Shown here: positions 35,147-41,577 of the stretch, one piece after another
Position numbering within the stretch: position 1 is the stretch's first letter
Layout of the letters: every line of letters starts with the position of its first letter
Assembly: GCA_022484565.1 (NCBI GenBank)
Contig: JAKVKZ010000023.1
Coordinates: 1 to 41,577 of the forward strand
Reading direction: 5' to 3'
Source: Muribaculaceae bacterium
GTDB lineage: Bacteria > Bacteroidota > Bacteroidia > Bacteroidales > Muribaculaceae
Length of the DNA stretch: 41,577 nucleotides
Program-made: the position numbers and the translations under genes
Notes under the pieces: generated by a model
The model's input: only the letters and a program-made list of their open reading frames with translations
Databases searched by the model: none
What the model was told of the DNA's origin: nothing

Positions 35147-36854
35147 TGAAAAGCTCATAATATATCAGTTGCTCCCACGCTTGTTCACAAACACCTGCAA
35201 TGCCTGCGTGCCCAACGGCTCAATCGGGCAAAACGGCTGCGGCAAGTTCAACGACATCTCCAGCAAAGTGCTTACGGAAATCCGCAATTTGGGAGTGACG
35301 CACGTGTGGTACACAGGCGTGATTGAACACGCCACAGCAACCGATTATTCAGAATATGGCATTCAGCATGATAATCCACGCATAGTAAAAGGCAAAGCTG
35401 GCTCACCTTACGCCATCAAGGACTATTACGACGTTGACCCAGACCTTGCCGTAAGCGTAAAATCGAGGATGGCAGAATTTGAGGCTCTCGTGGCCCGCAC
35501 GCATAAGGCCGGACTCAGCGTGCTGATTGATTTTGTGCCCAACCACGTGGCGCGGCAATATCATTCGGATGCAAAACCGGCTGGAATCGACGATTTGGGA
35601 AAGGACGACAACACTTCACTCGCATTTTCACGCGACAATAATTTCTATTACATACCACGCCAACTGTTTTCGCCCAGCATCACTCTGGGGCACGGAAAAG
35701 ATGCCTACTATGAATTTCCGGCAAAGGCCACTGGCAACGACTGCTTCACAGCTTTTCCTTCCGCCAACGACTGGTACGAGACGATAAAACTGAACTACGG
35801 CGTTGACTACGGTGATGGTTCCACGCATTTCAGCCCCATTCCATCCACTTGGTTCAAGATGCTTAACATTCTCAGATTTTGGGCCGGCAAAGGCATCGAC
35901 GGTTTCCGCTGCGACATGGCGCACATGGTGCCAGTGCAATTCTGGAAATGGGCCATTCCACTTGTTAAAGAAAAATATCCGCGTGTGATTTTCATTGCTG
36001 AAATCTACGATGTGAATCTCTACCGCGATTACATCTACAACGGGCATTTCGATTATCTTTACGACAAAGTCACGCTCTACGACACTTTGCGCGGAATAGT
36101 GTGCGGAAACATCTCAGCCGCCTGCCTAACAAGCTGCTGGCAGACCGTTGACGGAATCAGCTCGCACATGCTCAATTTCCTCGAAAATCACGATGAGCAG
36201 CGTTTTGCCTCAATGCAATATGCCGGCGATGCCATGAAGGCCTTGCCGTCGCTCGTCGTAAGCGCCACCATAAGCAATTGCCCAATGCTGATTTATGCCG
36301 GACAGGAGCTTGGCGAAAAGGCATCGGCTGCCGAAGGGTTCAGCGGCTACGACGGACGCACCTCAATTTTCGACTACTGGAGCGTTCCTTCCATCCGCCG
36401 CTGGTTCAACGAGGGTAAATGCGATGGCGGCCAACTTTCAGCCTACGAGATGGAAGTACGCGAAATGTATGCACGGGTACTGCGCATCTGCCGCCGTGAA
36501 AAGGCCATCTGCCAAGGCGGATTCTTCGACCTCATGTACGTCAACTACGACAATCCAGCACTGAATCCACACCGTCAGTTTGCCTATCTCCGCCATTACG
36601 AAGATGAGACGCTGCTGATTGCGGTGAATTTCGCCATCACACCATGCGACTTGAAAATCAACATTCCGGCACACGCATTCACCACATTGGATATGCGTCA
36701 GGGTGATGTTGTGGCCACTGACCTGCTTACAGGCGAAAAGCAAGAATTTTTATTCTGCGTGAATTCGCCCGTTCCTGCTCACATTAAGCCATTTAACGCC
36801 GTGATTTTAAAGATTCGCTACGCCCAACGCAAGGCTTCGGCAAAAAAAGTTTAG
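35139..36854 (+). CDS. GH13 alpha-amylase family glycosidase, cytoplasmic
   Basis: A 571-residue protein from the ATG at 35139; the frame runs further upstream inside the patatin gene. All four conserved GH13 regions are present: DFVPNH (131-136); GFRCDM with nucleophile Asp259; FIAEIYD with acid/base Glu288; and FLENHDEQR with Asp352. A C-terminal beta domain follows (from about 480). No signal peptide, so it likely acts on internal maltodextrins or glycogen. Two genes later come prs and a glucokinase that could phosphorylate the released glucose. The exact specificity (amylase, neopullulanase or glucosidase) is not evident. Confidence 0.9.
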   Translation: MTDEKLIIYQLLPRLFTNTCNACVPNGSIGQNGCGKFNDISSKVLTEIRNLGVTHVWYTGVIEHATATDYSEYGIQHDNPRIVKGKAGSPYAIKDYYDVDPDLAVSVKSRMAEFEALVARTHKAGLSVLIDFVPNHVARQYHSDAKPAGIDDLGKDDNTSLAFSRDNNFYYIPRQLFSPSITLGHGKDAYYEFPAKATGNDCFTAFPSANDWYETIKLNYGVDYGDGSTHFSPIPSTWFKMLNILRFWAGKGIDGFRCDMAHMVPVQFWKWAIPLVKEKYPRVIFIAEIYDVNLYRDYIYNGHFDYLYDKVTLYDTLRGIVCGNISAACLTSCWQTVDGISSHMLNFLENHDEQRFASMQYAGDAMKALPSLVVSATISNCPMLIYAGQELGEKASAAEGFSGYDGRTSIFDYWSVPSIRRWFNEGKCDGGQLSAYEMEVREMYARVLRICRREKAICQGGFFDLMYVNYDNPALNPHRQFAYLRHYEDETLLIAVNFAITPCDLKINIPAHAFTTLDMRQGDVVATDLLTGEKQEFLFCVNSPVPAHIKPFNAVILKIRYAQRKASAKKV

Positions 36855-36885
36855 AATATTCATGGCTCGTACAACTATTTTGTAT

Positions 36886-36893
36886 TAACTTTG
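36886..36893 (+). promoter_or_regulatory. prs promoter core
   Basis: TAACTTTG fits TAnnTTTG, 24 bases before the prs ATG at 36917. No well-placed -33 TTTG is visible. Confidence 0.5.
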
Positions 36894-36916
36894 TAACACA
36901 ATAAATATCTCAAAAT

Positions 36917-37861
36917 ATGAATAGCGCATTACCACCTATCAAAATTTTTTCAGGTACTAAATCCCGTTACCTCGCTGAACAAATCTGCAAAGACTTGGGT
37001 ATTGAACTTGGTGAGATGAACATCCAGCACTTTTCCGATGGCGAATTTGAAGTTTCCTTCGAAGAGTCAATCCGCGGGTGCGAAGTCTATCTCGTTCAGT
37101 CAACTTTCCCCAACTGCGACAATCTCATGGAGCTTCTCCTTATGATTGATGCCGCTAAAAGGGCTTCAGCAAAATCAATAGTAGCCGTTATCCCCTACTT
37201 CGGTTGGGCTCGCCAGGACCGCAAGGACAAACCACGCGTTTCAATTGCTGCCAAACTGGTTGCCGACTTGCTAAGTACTGCCGGTATCGACAGGCTCATC
37301 ACCATGGACCTCCACGCTGACCAGATTCAGGGCTTCTTCAATGTCCCTGTTGACCACCTTTACGCATCTTCATGCTTCATTCCTTATATCCAGTCATTGG
37401 GCCTTAAAGACCTCGTGATGGCTTCGCCTGACGTGGGTGGTGCAAAACGCGCCAACACATACGCAAAATATCTCAATGCGCCTCTCGTACTATGCCACAA
37501 GCAGCGTGCAAAAGCCAACGAAGTTGAGAACATGACCATCATCGGCGATGTCAGGGGCAAGGATGTGATTATAGTTGACGATATGGTAGATACTGCCGGC
37601 ACCATCTGCCGTTCAGCAGGTTTGATGATGGAAAACGGAGCCAAGAGTGTTCGCGCCGTTGCTTCACACGCCATCATGAGCGACCCTGCTTCGGAACGCA
37701 TCACCGACAGTGCCCTGACCGAAATGATTTTCTCCGACAGCATTCCTTACACCAAGAAATGCTCCAAAGTGAAGATTATCAGCATTGCAGGACTTTTTGC
37801 CGACACTCTTCGCCGCGTTCACGAAAACAAATCGATTAGTTCACAATATCTTATAAAATAG
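36917..37861 (+). CDS. prs: Ribose-phosphate pyrophosphokinase
   Basis: A 314-residue class I PRPP synthetase that makes PRPP from ribose 5-phosphate and ATP. It shows FSDGEFEVSFEESIRGCEVY, TMDLHADQIQGFF with the metal-binding HAD, and the PRPP-binding loop VIIVDDMVDTAGTI. Length is standard. It has its own promoter core and terminator (37888-37922), so it is probably a single-gene unit. Confidence 0.97.
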   Translation: MNSALPPIKIFSGTKSRYLAEQICKDLGIELGEMNIQHFSDGEFEVSFEESIRGCEVYLVQSTFPNCDNLMELLLMIDAAKRASAKSIVAVIPYFGWARQDRKDKPRVSIAAKLVADLLSTAGIDRLITMDLHADQIQGFFNVPVDHLYASSCFIPYIQSLGLKDLVMASPDVGGAKRANTYAKYLNAPLVLCHKQRAKANEVENMTIIGDVRGKDVIIVDDMVDTAGTICRSAGLMMENGAKSVRAVASHAIMSDPASERITDSALTEMIFSDSIPYTKKCSKVKIISIAGLFADTLRRVHENKSISSQYLIK

Positions 37862-37887
37862 ACGTTTAAGTTTATTGCTCTTTTTTC

Positions 37888-37922
37888 AGCCCGTGCTTGC
37901 AACCGCATCCACGGGCTTTTCT
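37888..37922 (+). terminator. prs terminator
   Basis: AGCCCGTG (37888-37895) pairs with CACGGGCT (37910-37917), followed by TTTCTT. Confidence 0.85.
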
Positions 37923-37998
37923 TGTGAAAAAAATTGAAATGGCACTTTAATCCATAAGTTTTTAGGATTTTAAGCTATCACAATTCATTAATTAATTA

Positions 37999-38038
37999 TA
38001 TCTTTGCATAAACTAAACGCCCCATTTGGGGCAGTTTA
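37999..38038 (+). promoter_or_regulatory. Glucokinase promoter and 5' leader hairpin
   Basis: TATCTTTG (37999-38006) is a consensus core. The transcript should start near 38012, and almost at once the leader can form a stable hairpin: TAAAC-GCCCC (38014-38023), loop ATTT, GGGGC-A-GTTTA (38028-38038). The ATG is 55 bases further on. The hairpin may stabilise the mRNA or regulate it. Confidence 0.55.
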
Positions 38039-38093
38039 ATGACTTTAGCATAACGTAATTAACTAAATAACTAACTAACAACAACTTATAATC

Positions 38094-39059
38094 ATGAGCA
38101 AGCCTTATGTAATCGGTATTGATATGGGTGGCACAAACACCGCTTTCGGTATCGTCGACGCACGCGGCACTGTCATCGCGAGCAGTTCTATAAAGACAGC
38201 TAAACACAGCGACATCAACGACTATATTGACGAACTTTTCGTTGAGGCAAACCGTCTGATGGTTGCAAACGATGCTGTTGACAAGATTCATGGCATCGGT
38301 GTTGGTGCTCCTAACGCCAACTATTTCACCGGCATCATCGAAGAAGGCGTGAACCTTCCTTGGCCAACTCCAATTCCATTGGCTGACCTTCTCAGCGCAA
38401 AATTCGGAATTCCTGTTGCAATCACCAACGATGCCAACGCTGCCGCTATCGGTGAAATGACTTACGGCGCCGCACGTGGCTTGAAGGATTTCATCATGAT
38501 TACTCTTGGCACTGGTGTTGGTAGCGGCATCGTCATCAACGGCCAGATGGTTTACGGACACGACGGCTTTGCCGGCGAACTTGGCCACGTAATAGTTAAG
38601 CGCAACAACGGACGTATCTGCGGTTGCGGTCGCACAGGCTGCCTTGAGGCTTATTGCTCAGCTACCGGCGTCGCTCGCACAGCACGCGAATTTCTTGAAA
38701 TACGCAGCGACGACAGTCTCCTTCGCAATCTTGAAGTTGACACCATCACATCAAAAGACGTGTACGATGCAGCCGTTCAGGGCGACAAACTGGCAAAGGA
38801 AATATTTGAATACACCGGCAAGATTCTCGGTGAAGCTCTCGCTGATTTCGTAGCATTCTCAAGCCCTGAGGCATTCATCCTCTTTGGCGGCCTCACCAAA
38901 TCAGGCGACCTCATCATGAAGCCTGTAAAGAACGCTCTCGACAAGAACATCCTGCCTATCTATCGCGGCAAGGTGAAACTTCTCCTTTCCGAACTGAAAG
39001 AAAGCGATGCTGCCGTCCTCGGCGCAAGTGCTCTCGGTTGGGAAGTAAAGAACATATAA
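38094..39059 (+). CDS. ROK family glucokinase
   Basis: A 321-residue sugar kinase. The ATP-binding motif GIDMGGTNTAFGIVD is at the N-terminus. The ROK signature region GELGHVIVKRNNGRICGCGRTGCLEAYCS contains the zinc-binding His and CxCGxxGCxE cysteines of active ROK kinases. No DNA-binding helix-turn-helix is present, so it is an enzyme rather than a repressor. Glucose is the likely substrate, and the GH13 enzyme two genes upstream could supply it. It is a single-gene unit with its own promoter and terminator. Confidence 0.9.
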   Translation: MSKPYVIGIDMGGTNTAFGIVDARGTVIASSSIKTAKHSDINDYIDELFVEANRLMVANDAVDKIHGIGVGAPNANYFTGIIEEGVNLPWPTPIPLADLLSAKFGIPVAITNDANAAAIGEMTYGAARGLKDFIMITLGTGVGSGIVINGQMVYGHDGFAGELGHVIVKRNNGRICGCGRTGCLEAYCSATGVARTAREFLEIRSDDSLLRNLEVDTITSKDVYDAAVQGDKLAKEIFEYTGKILGEALADFVAFSSPEAFILFGGLTKSGDLIMKPVKNALDKNILPIYRGKVKLLLSELKESDAAVLGASALGWEVKNI

Positions 39060-39081
39060 TTCGATTCATTTATAGCATAAT

Positions 39082-39118
39082 AAAGGTTGCCTGTCACTGT
39101 GATAGGCAACCTTTTTTT
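39082..39118 (+). terminator. Glucokinase terminator
   Basis: AAAGGTTGCCT (39082-39092) pairs with AGGCAACCTTT (39104-39114), running into a T-tract. Confidence 0.9.
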
Positions 39119-39128
39119 GTATCCGATT

Positions 39129-39169
39129 TTGCGCCAAATGACCAAACGAAATTGCGCCAAATAACCAAA
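39129..39169 (+). repeat. Two-copy 23-bp tandem repeat
   Basis: TTGCGCCAAATGACCAAA (39129-39146) and TTGCGCCAAATAACCAAA (39152-39169) differ at one base and are spaced 23 bp apart. They lie in the 326-base gap between the glucokinase and WG-repeat genes. Apart from these, the terminator at 39082 and the hairpin at 39300, I see nothing functional in that gap. Confidence 0.6.
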
Positions 39170-39299
39170 TTGCACAGCCAATTTATCTCGCCAGGGCAGA
39201 AATAAAGCGCTCACTTCCAGCAAAGTATCTCGGAATTTTCATCATAATACGGCATAATAAAACATGACGCTACTAAAAGAGCCATAAGCATTTCAAAGA

Positions 39300-39322
39300 C
39301 TGCCAATCACCTCGACTGGCAG
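39300..39322 (-). terminator. Possible terminator after the WG-repeat gene
   Basis: CTGCCA (39300-39305) and TGGCAG (39317-39322) form a short hairpin 64 bases beyond the stop of the WG gene. The T-tract is weak. Confidence 0.4.
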
Positions 39323-39385
39323 CCTTCTCTAAATAGTATGAATAAATAAACTTCTCAATCCGGATTAGCCGAAATTGACTTCCGC

Positions 39386-39886
39386 CTAATCTATGTTCCA
39401 ATATGCGTCGGGGTCACCGTCGAACGCATCACTTATCGCTTGGTCGCTATATCCAGCCACATCCTGGGCGTAAGTGCCCGCATATTCGCCATAAGTTTGT
39501 TCGTTTTCATAATAGTTATCATCATCTTGATATTGCGGTTCATCGTCACGCAAATCAGGATTGAGGTCACTAAACTGCACCTGCTTTTCATGACCGTCTT
39601 TCACCACTTTAGTCGAGCTTCTGCCCTTATCGAGGAAATTCCACACTTCATCATATTCAGCTGGCAGCACTTCCTCACCGCTTTCGTTGATTATGCCCCA
39701 CTTGCAATTCGTTGCAGGGCCTTTGCCGATTTTCACACGTGCCAGCCCTTGGTCAAATCCGTCAATCCAGTCATATTTTCCGAATGGCACTATCTCTTCC
39801 CCTTGGGCACCCACTACGCCCCACGTATAGTCGGGACGTTCCACTACTGTCAAATTTCCGTAAGTTTTTTCTTCTAAATTTTTCAT
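39386..39886 (-). CDS. WG-repeat protein
   Basis: A 166-residue acidic protein without signal peptide. Two WG repeats are visible: YTWGVVGAQGEEIVPFGKYD (about 19-38) and CKWGIINESGEEVLPAEYDE (about 62-81). The C-terminal third is rich in Asp, Tyr and Gln (DDEPQYQDDDNYYENEQTYG). WG repeats build small beta-propeller-like or binding modules in Bacteroidota; the role is unknown. A-ending and G-ending codons are frequent, unlike the plus-strand genes to its left. Confidence 0.8.
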   Translation of the reverse strand: MKNLEEKTYGNLTVVERPDYTWGVVGAQGEEIVPFGKYDWIDGFDQGLARVKIGKGPATNCKWGIINESGEEVLPAEYDEVWNFLDKGRSSTKVVKDGHEKQVQFSDLNPDLRDDEPQYQDDDNYYENEQTYGEYAGTYAQDVAGYSDQAISDAFDGDPDAYWNID

Positions 39887-39979
39887 ATTTCATAAATTTT
39901 ATGATGCAAAATTAAGGCCAGCGTACGAACTCTATTTTCGCAAATCCAGATAATTTCATCTATCTCACATAAAATCATT

Positions 39980-40018
39980 AACGGCAGCCATTTTATGTTT
40001 GAGAAAATGGCTGCCGTT
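39980..40018. terminator. Strong bidirectional terminator hairpin
   Basis: A perfect 15-bp inverted repeat, AACGGCAGCCATTTT (39980-39994) and AAAATGGCTGCCGTT (40004-40018), with a 9-base loop, just after the stop of the gene at 40042. Confidence 0.75.
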
Positions 40019-40041
40019 TACTATTTAATAATAATGATTTA

Positions 40042-40935
40042 TTAAAGTTCAAATTTTTCACGAATGGCATCAATTAAAGAATCCGAATCAGATAGTTGGC
40101 TAGATACTACAATTTTCTGCTTCCTGTTTTTTGTTTGATAAACTTTGAAAAAAATATTTTTACTACTTATACCCGAATTGCTCATGTATGAAATTTCTGG
40201 TGCAATTTGGTCAACTTCACCAAACAATGCTTCTATTAATAATTCATTAATATCATTACCATATTCTATTACTACCATGGGGAAGCCTTTGAAAAATGGA
40301 TGAAAAAGGACAGTGTTGCTAAATTTTAATTTAGGTTTTTTTGAAGCTTTATTTCCATGTTTCTTATCTTCTTTATACTTTCTCAATTCAGACAAATACG
40401 TATTCAATTCATTTATATTTTTCTGATTAATTTCAGTTACAAAAGCATTCATCCAGAAAAAATAAGGAATATTAGGGTCATTAGTGAAAGCAGTGCCATA
40501 TAACAATTTTTGATAAGCAGTCCAAGTTTTCATATCAGCAGAACTTGGTAGTGGTATATATGGCCATAGCGGATTAAAAATCCCATTCCAATTAGGCAAA
40601 GCACTTTGCAGACCTATAGAACTGGTAATAGGGACTCCACCGCTTTTGGGAATATATGGAGTAAGATTATCAGAAGCTTTAGTATTTTTCTTAATATTCT
40701 TATCCCAATCATCATGATTCTGTACTATTTCCATCAGATTCAATGTAGCATCTCTGTCTTTGTCAAGAACATATAGTGTGGCTTTTCTGCCAATTATTAA
40801 TAACGATGCTGCTGGATTTCCAAAGCCAATAAAATCTCCTGAAACAGTGTTTTTTACTAATTCGCAAAAATCCCGTGTATAATCCTGTAATTGAGGATAA
40901 ATAGAATTTTTATAAATAGAATGTGGATATGACAT
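40042..40935 (-). CDS. Hypothetical protein, possibly uracil-DNA-glycosylase-like fold (paralog 1)
   Basis: A 297-residue soluble protein. Near residue 34 it has DFIGFGNPAASLLIIGRKA, which recalls motif A of the uracil-DNA glycosylase superfamily (G-x-GN-x-x-A, then a hydrophobic strand and G), and further on LFHPFFKGFPMVVIEYG, where an HP motif would be expected. In between are NPLWPYIPL and PYFFWMNAFVTEIN. I do not know a described function, and the fold assignment is tentative. A truncated paralog lies just upstream (40985-41577) in the same direction. Codons are AT-rich compared with the genes to the left, which may mean recent acquisition. Confidence 0.6.
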   Translation of the reverse strand: MSYPHSIYKNSIYPQLQDYTRDFCELVKNTVSGDFIGFGNPAASLLIIGRKATLYVLDKDRDATLNLMEIVQNHDDWDKNIKKNTKASDNLTPYIPKSGGVPITSSIGLQSALPNWNGIFNPLWPYIPLPSSADMKTWTAYQKLLYGTAFTNDPNIPYFFWMNAFVTEINQKNINELNTYLSELRKYKEDKKHGNKASKKPKLKFSNTVLFHPFFKGFPMVVIEYGNDINELLIEALFGEVDQIAPEISYMSNSGISSKNIFFKVYQTKNRKQKIVVSSQLSDSDSLIDAIREKFEL

Positions 40936-40984
40936 AGATAAAATTTTATAATTTATTGAATTTAATACTTAGATAATTCCTAAA

Positions 40985-41577
40985 CTAAATGTCTAAAGCC
41001 TTACGAATGGCATCAATTAAGGCATCCGAAGAACCATTAGATAATTGACGAGTTAATACAATTTTCTGTTTTTTGTTTTTTGTCTGATAAACAGTGTAAC
41101 AATTACCGCTATTGTTAATTCCCGATTTGCTATCAAATTTCACTGTAGGAGCGATTTGCTTAACTTCTCCAAACATTCTTTCTATTTTATCTATGTCAAC
41201 ATAATCATGGCATGCCAACACTACAATAGGGAATCCTTTGAAAAATGGGTGAGACAAAATACGGTCGATTCGGTCATTTACGCTTCTTGCTACTGCAGAG
41301 TCATTAATTCCCTTACTTGTTGTTGAAGGTTCTTGATTCATTTCCGTCACAAACGCATTCATCCAAAAGAAATAGGGGACAAATTGTTCATTAGTACAAC
41401 CTGTACCATATACTAATTTTTGATAGGAAGTCCAAGTATTAATATTAGCTGTACTTGAAAGCCATAGATAAGGCCACAAAGGGTTAAAATTTATGCCCCA
41501 CTCCACCATGGCACTCTGAAGAGGATTTTTATGTACTTTCGGGTATCCTCCTTTATTTACAATAGAGTAATTTATAA
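40985..41577 (-). CDS. Paralog 2 of the preceding hypothetical protein (N-terminus cut by window edge)
   Basis: The frame is open from the window edge to the stop at 40985. The ATG at 41509 is internal: the residues before it (GGYPKVHKNPLQSA) still align with the paralog (SGGVPITSSIGLQSA). Shared blocks are FNPLWPYLWL, TSYQKLVYGTGCTN, PYFFWMNAFVTEMN, HPFFKGFPIVV, FGEVKQIAPTV and VYQTKNKKQKIV, followed by an ALIDAIRKAL-type C-terminus. It lacks the Lys-rich insertion of its neighbour. The two genes are 49 bases apart, so they are tandem duplicates and probably one transcript. Function unknown. Confidence 0.7.
   Translation of the reverse strand, partial: INYSIVNKGGYPKVHKNPLQSAMVEWGINFNPLWPYLWLSSTANINTWTSYQKLVYGTGCTNEQFVPYFFWMNAFVTEMNQEPSTTSKGINDSAVARSVNDRIDRILSHPFFKGFPIVVLACHDYVDIDKIERMFGEVKQIAPTVKFDSKSGINNSGNCYTVYQTKNKKQKIVLTRQLSNGSSDALIDAIRKALDI

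Noticed and set aside
1-41577. CRISPR arrays, tRNA or rRNA genes
   Set aside because: No regular repeat-spacer pattern, no T-loop consensus outside coding regions and no rRNA-like sequence seen.

Overview
The window is a chromosomal segment of a member of the Bacteroidota, almost certainly order Bacteroidales. The evidence is a type IX secretion (T9SS) C-terminal sorting domain, a TamB/DUF490 protein, a DUF4421 protein, the L28-L33-DUF4295 cluster, an AAA-ATPase-like/DUF1703 protein, repeated promoter cores of the Bacteroidetes type (TAnnTTTG, several with TTTG 19-21 bases upstream), and the absence of Shine-Dalgarno sequences at most starts. A gut or oral family such as Muribaculaceae or Prevotellaceae is plausible, but I cannot decide which from sequence alone. 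I see no tRNA, rRNA or CRISPR array.

Layout. (1) 1-11009, minus strand: a two-gene cassette, a small secreted beta-propeller protein followed by a large secreted N-acetylmuramoyl-alanine amidase with a T9SS tail, is present twice. A RepA-like ATPase gene with a helix-turn-helix lies between the copies. The left amidase runs off the window edge. (2) 11359-21437, plus strand: nadE, a tiny glycine-zipper membrane protein, tamB, an alanine/glycine:cation symporter, a DUF4421 outer-surface protein and a DUF1643-like protein, closely packed. (3) 21525-27295, minus strand: a complete L-rhamnose operon in the order rhaB, rhaA (isomerase), rhaT, rhaD, fucO. It turns rhamnose into dihydroxyacetone phosphate and lactaldehyde, then propanediol. 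(4) 27296-29608: an AT-rich intergenic region and an AAA-ATPase/PD-(D/E)XK gene flanked by palindromic repeats. The right-hand repeats carry the promoter of the next operon. (5) 29609-33204, plus strand: tsaD, a Ste24-type M48 protease and cinA. (6) 33240-34190: a promoter followed by a strongly structured non-coding stretch (possible small RNA), then rpmB, rpmG and a 50-codon DUF4295 gene. (7) 34340-39059, plus strand: a patatin-like phospholipase overlapping a GH13 glycosidase, prs and a ROK glucokinase. (8) 39386-41577, minus strand: a WG-repeat protein and two paralogous proteins of unknown function, the second cut by the window edge.

The main points for follow-up are: the duplicated propeller-amidase cassette, whose propeller copies are about 93% identical while the amidases have diverged much more; a sharp switch in strand-specific third-codon-base use near 27.3-27.8 kb, suggesting a replichore boundary or an inversion breakpoint; the structured RNA candidate ahead of rpmB; and the nearly identical 61-bp palindromic promoter repeats ahead of tsaD.
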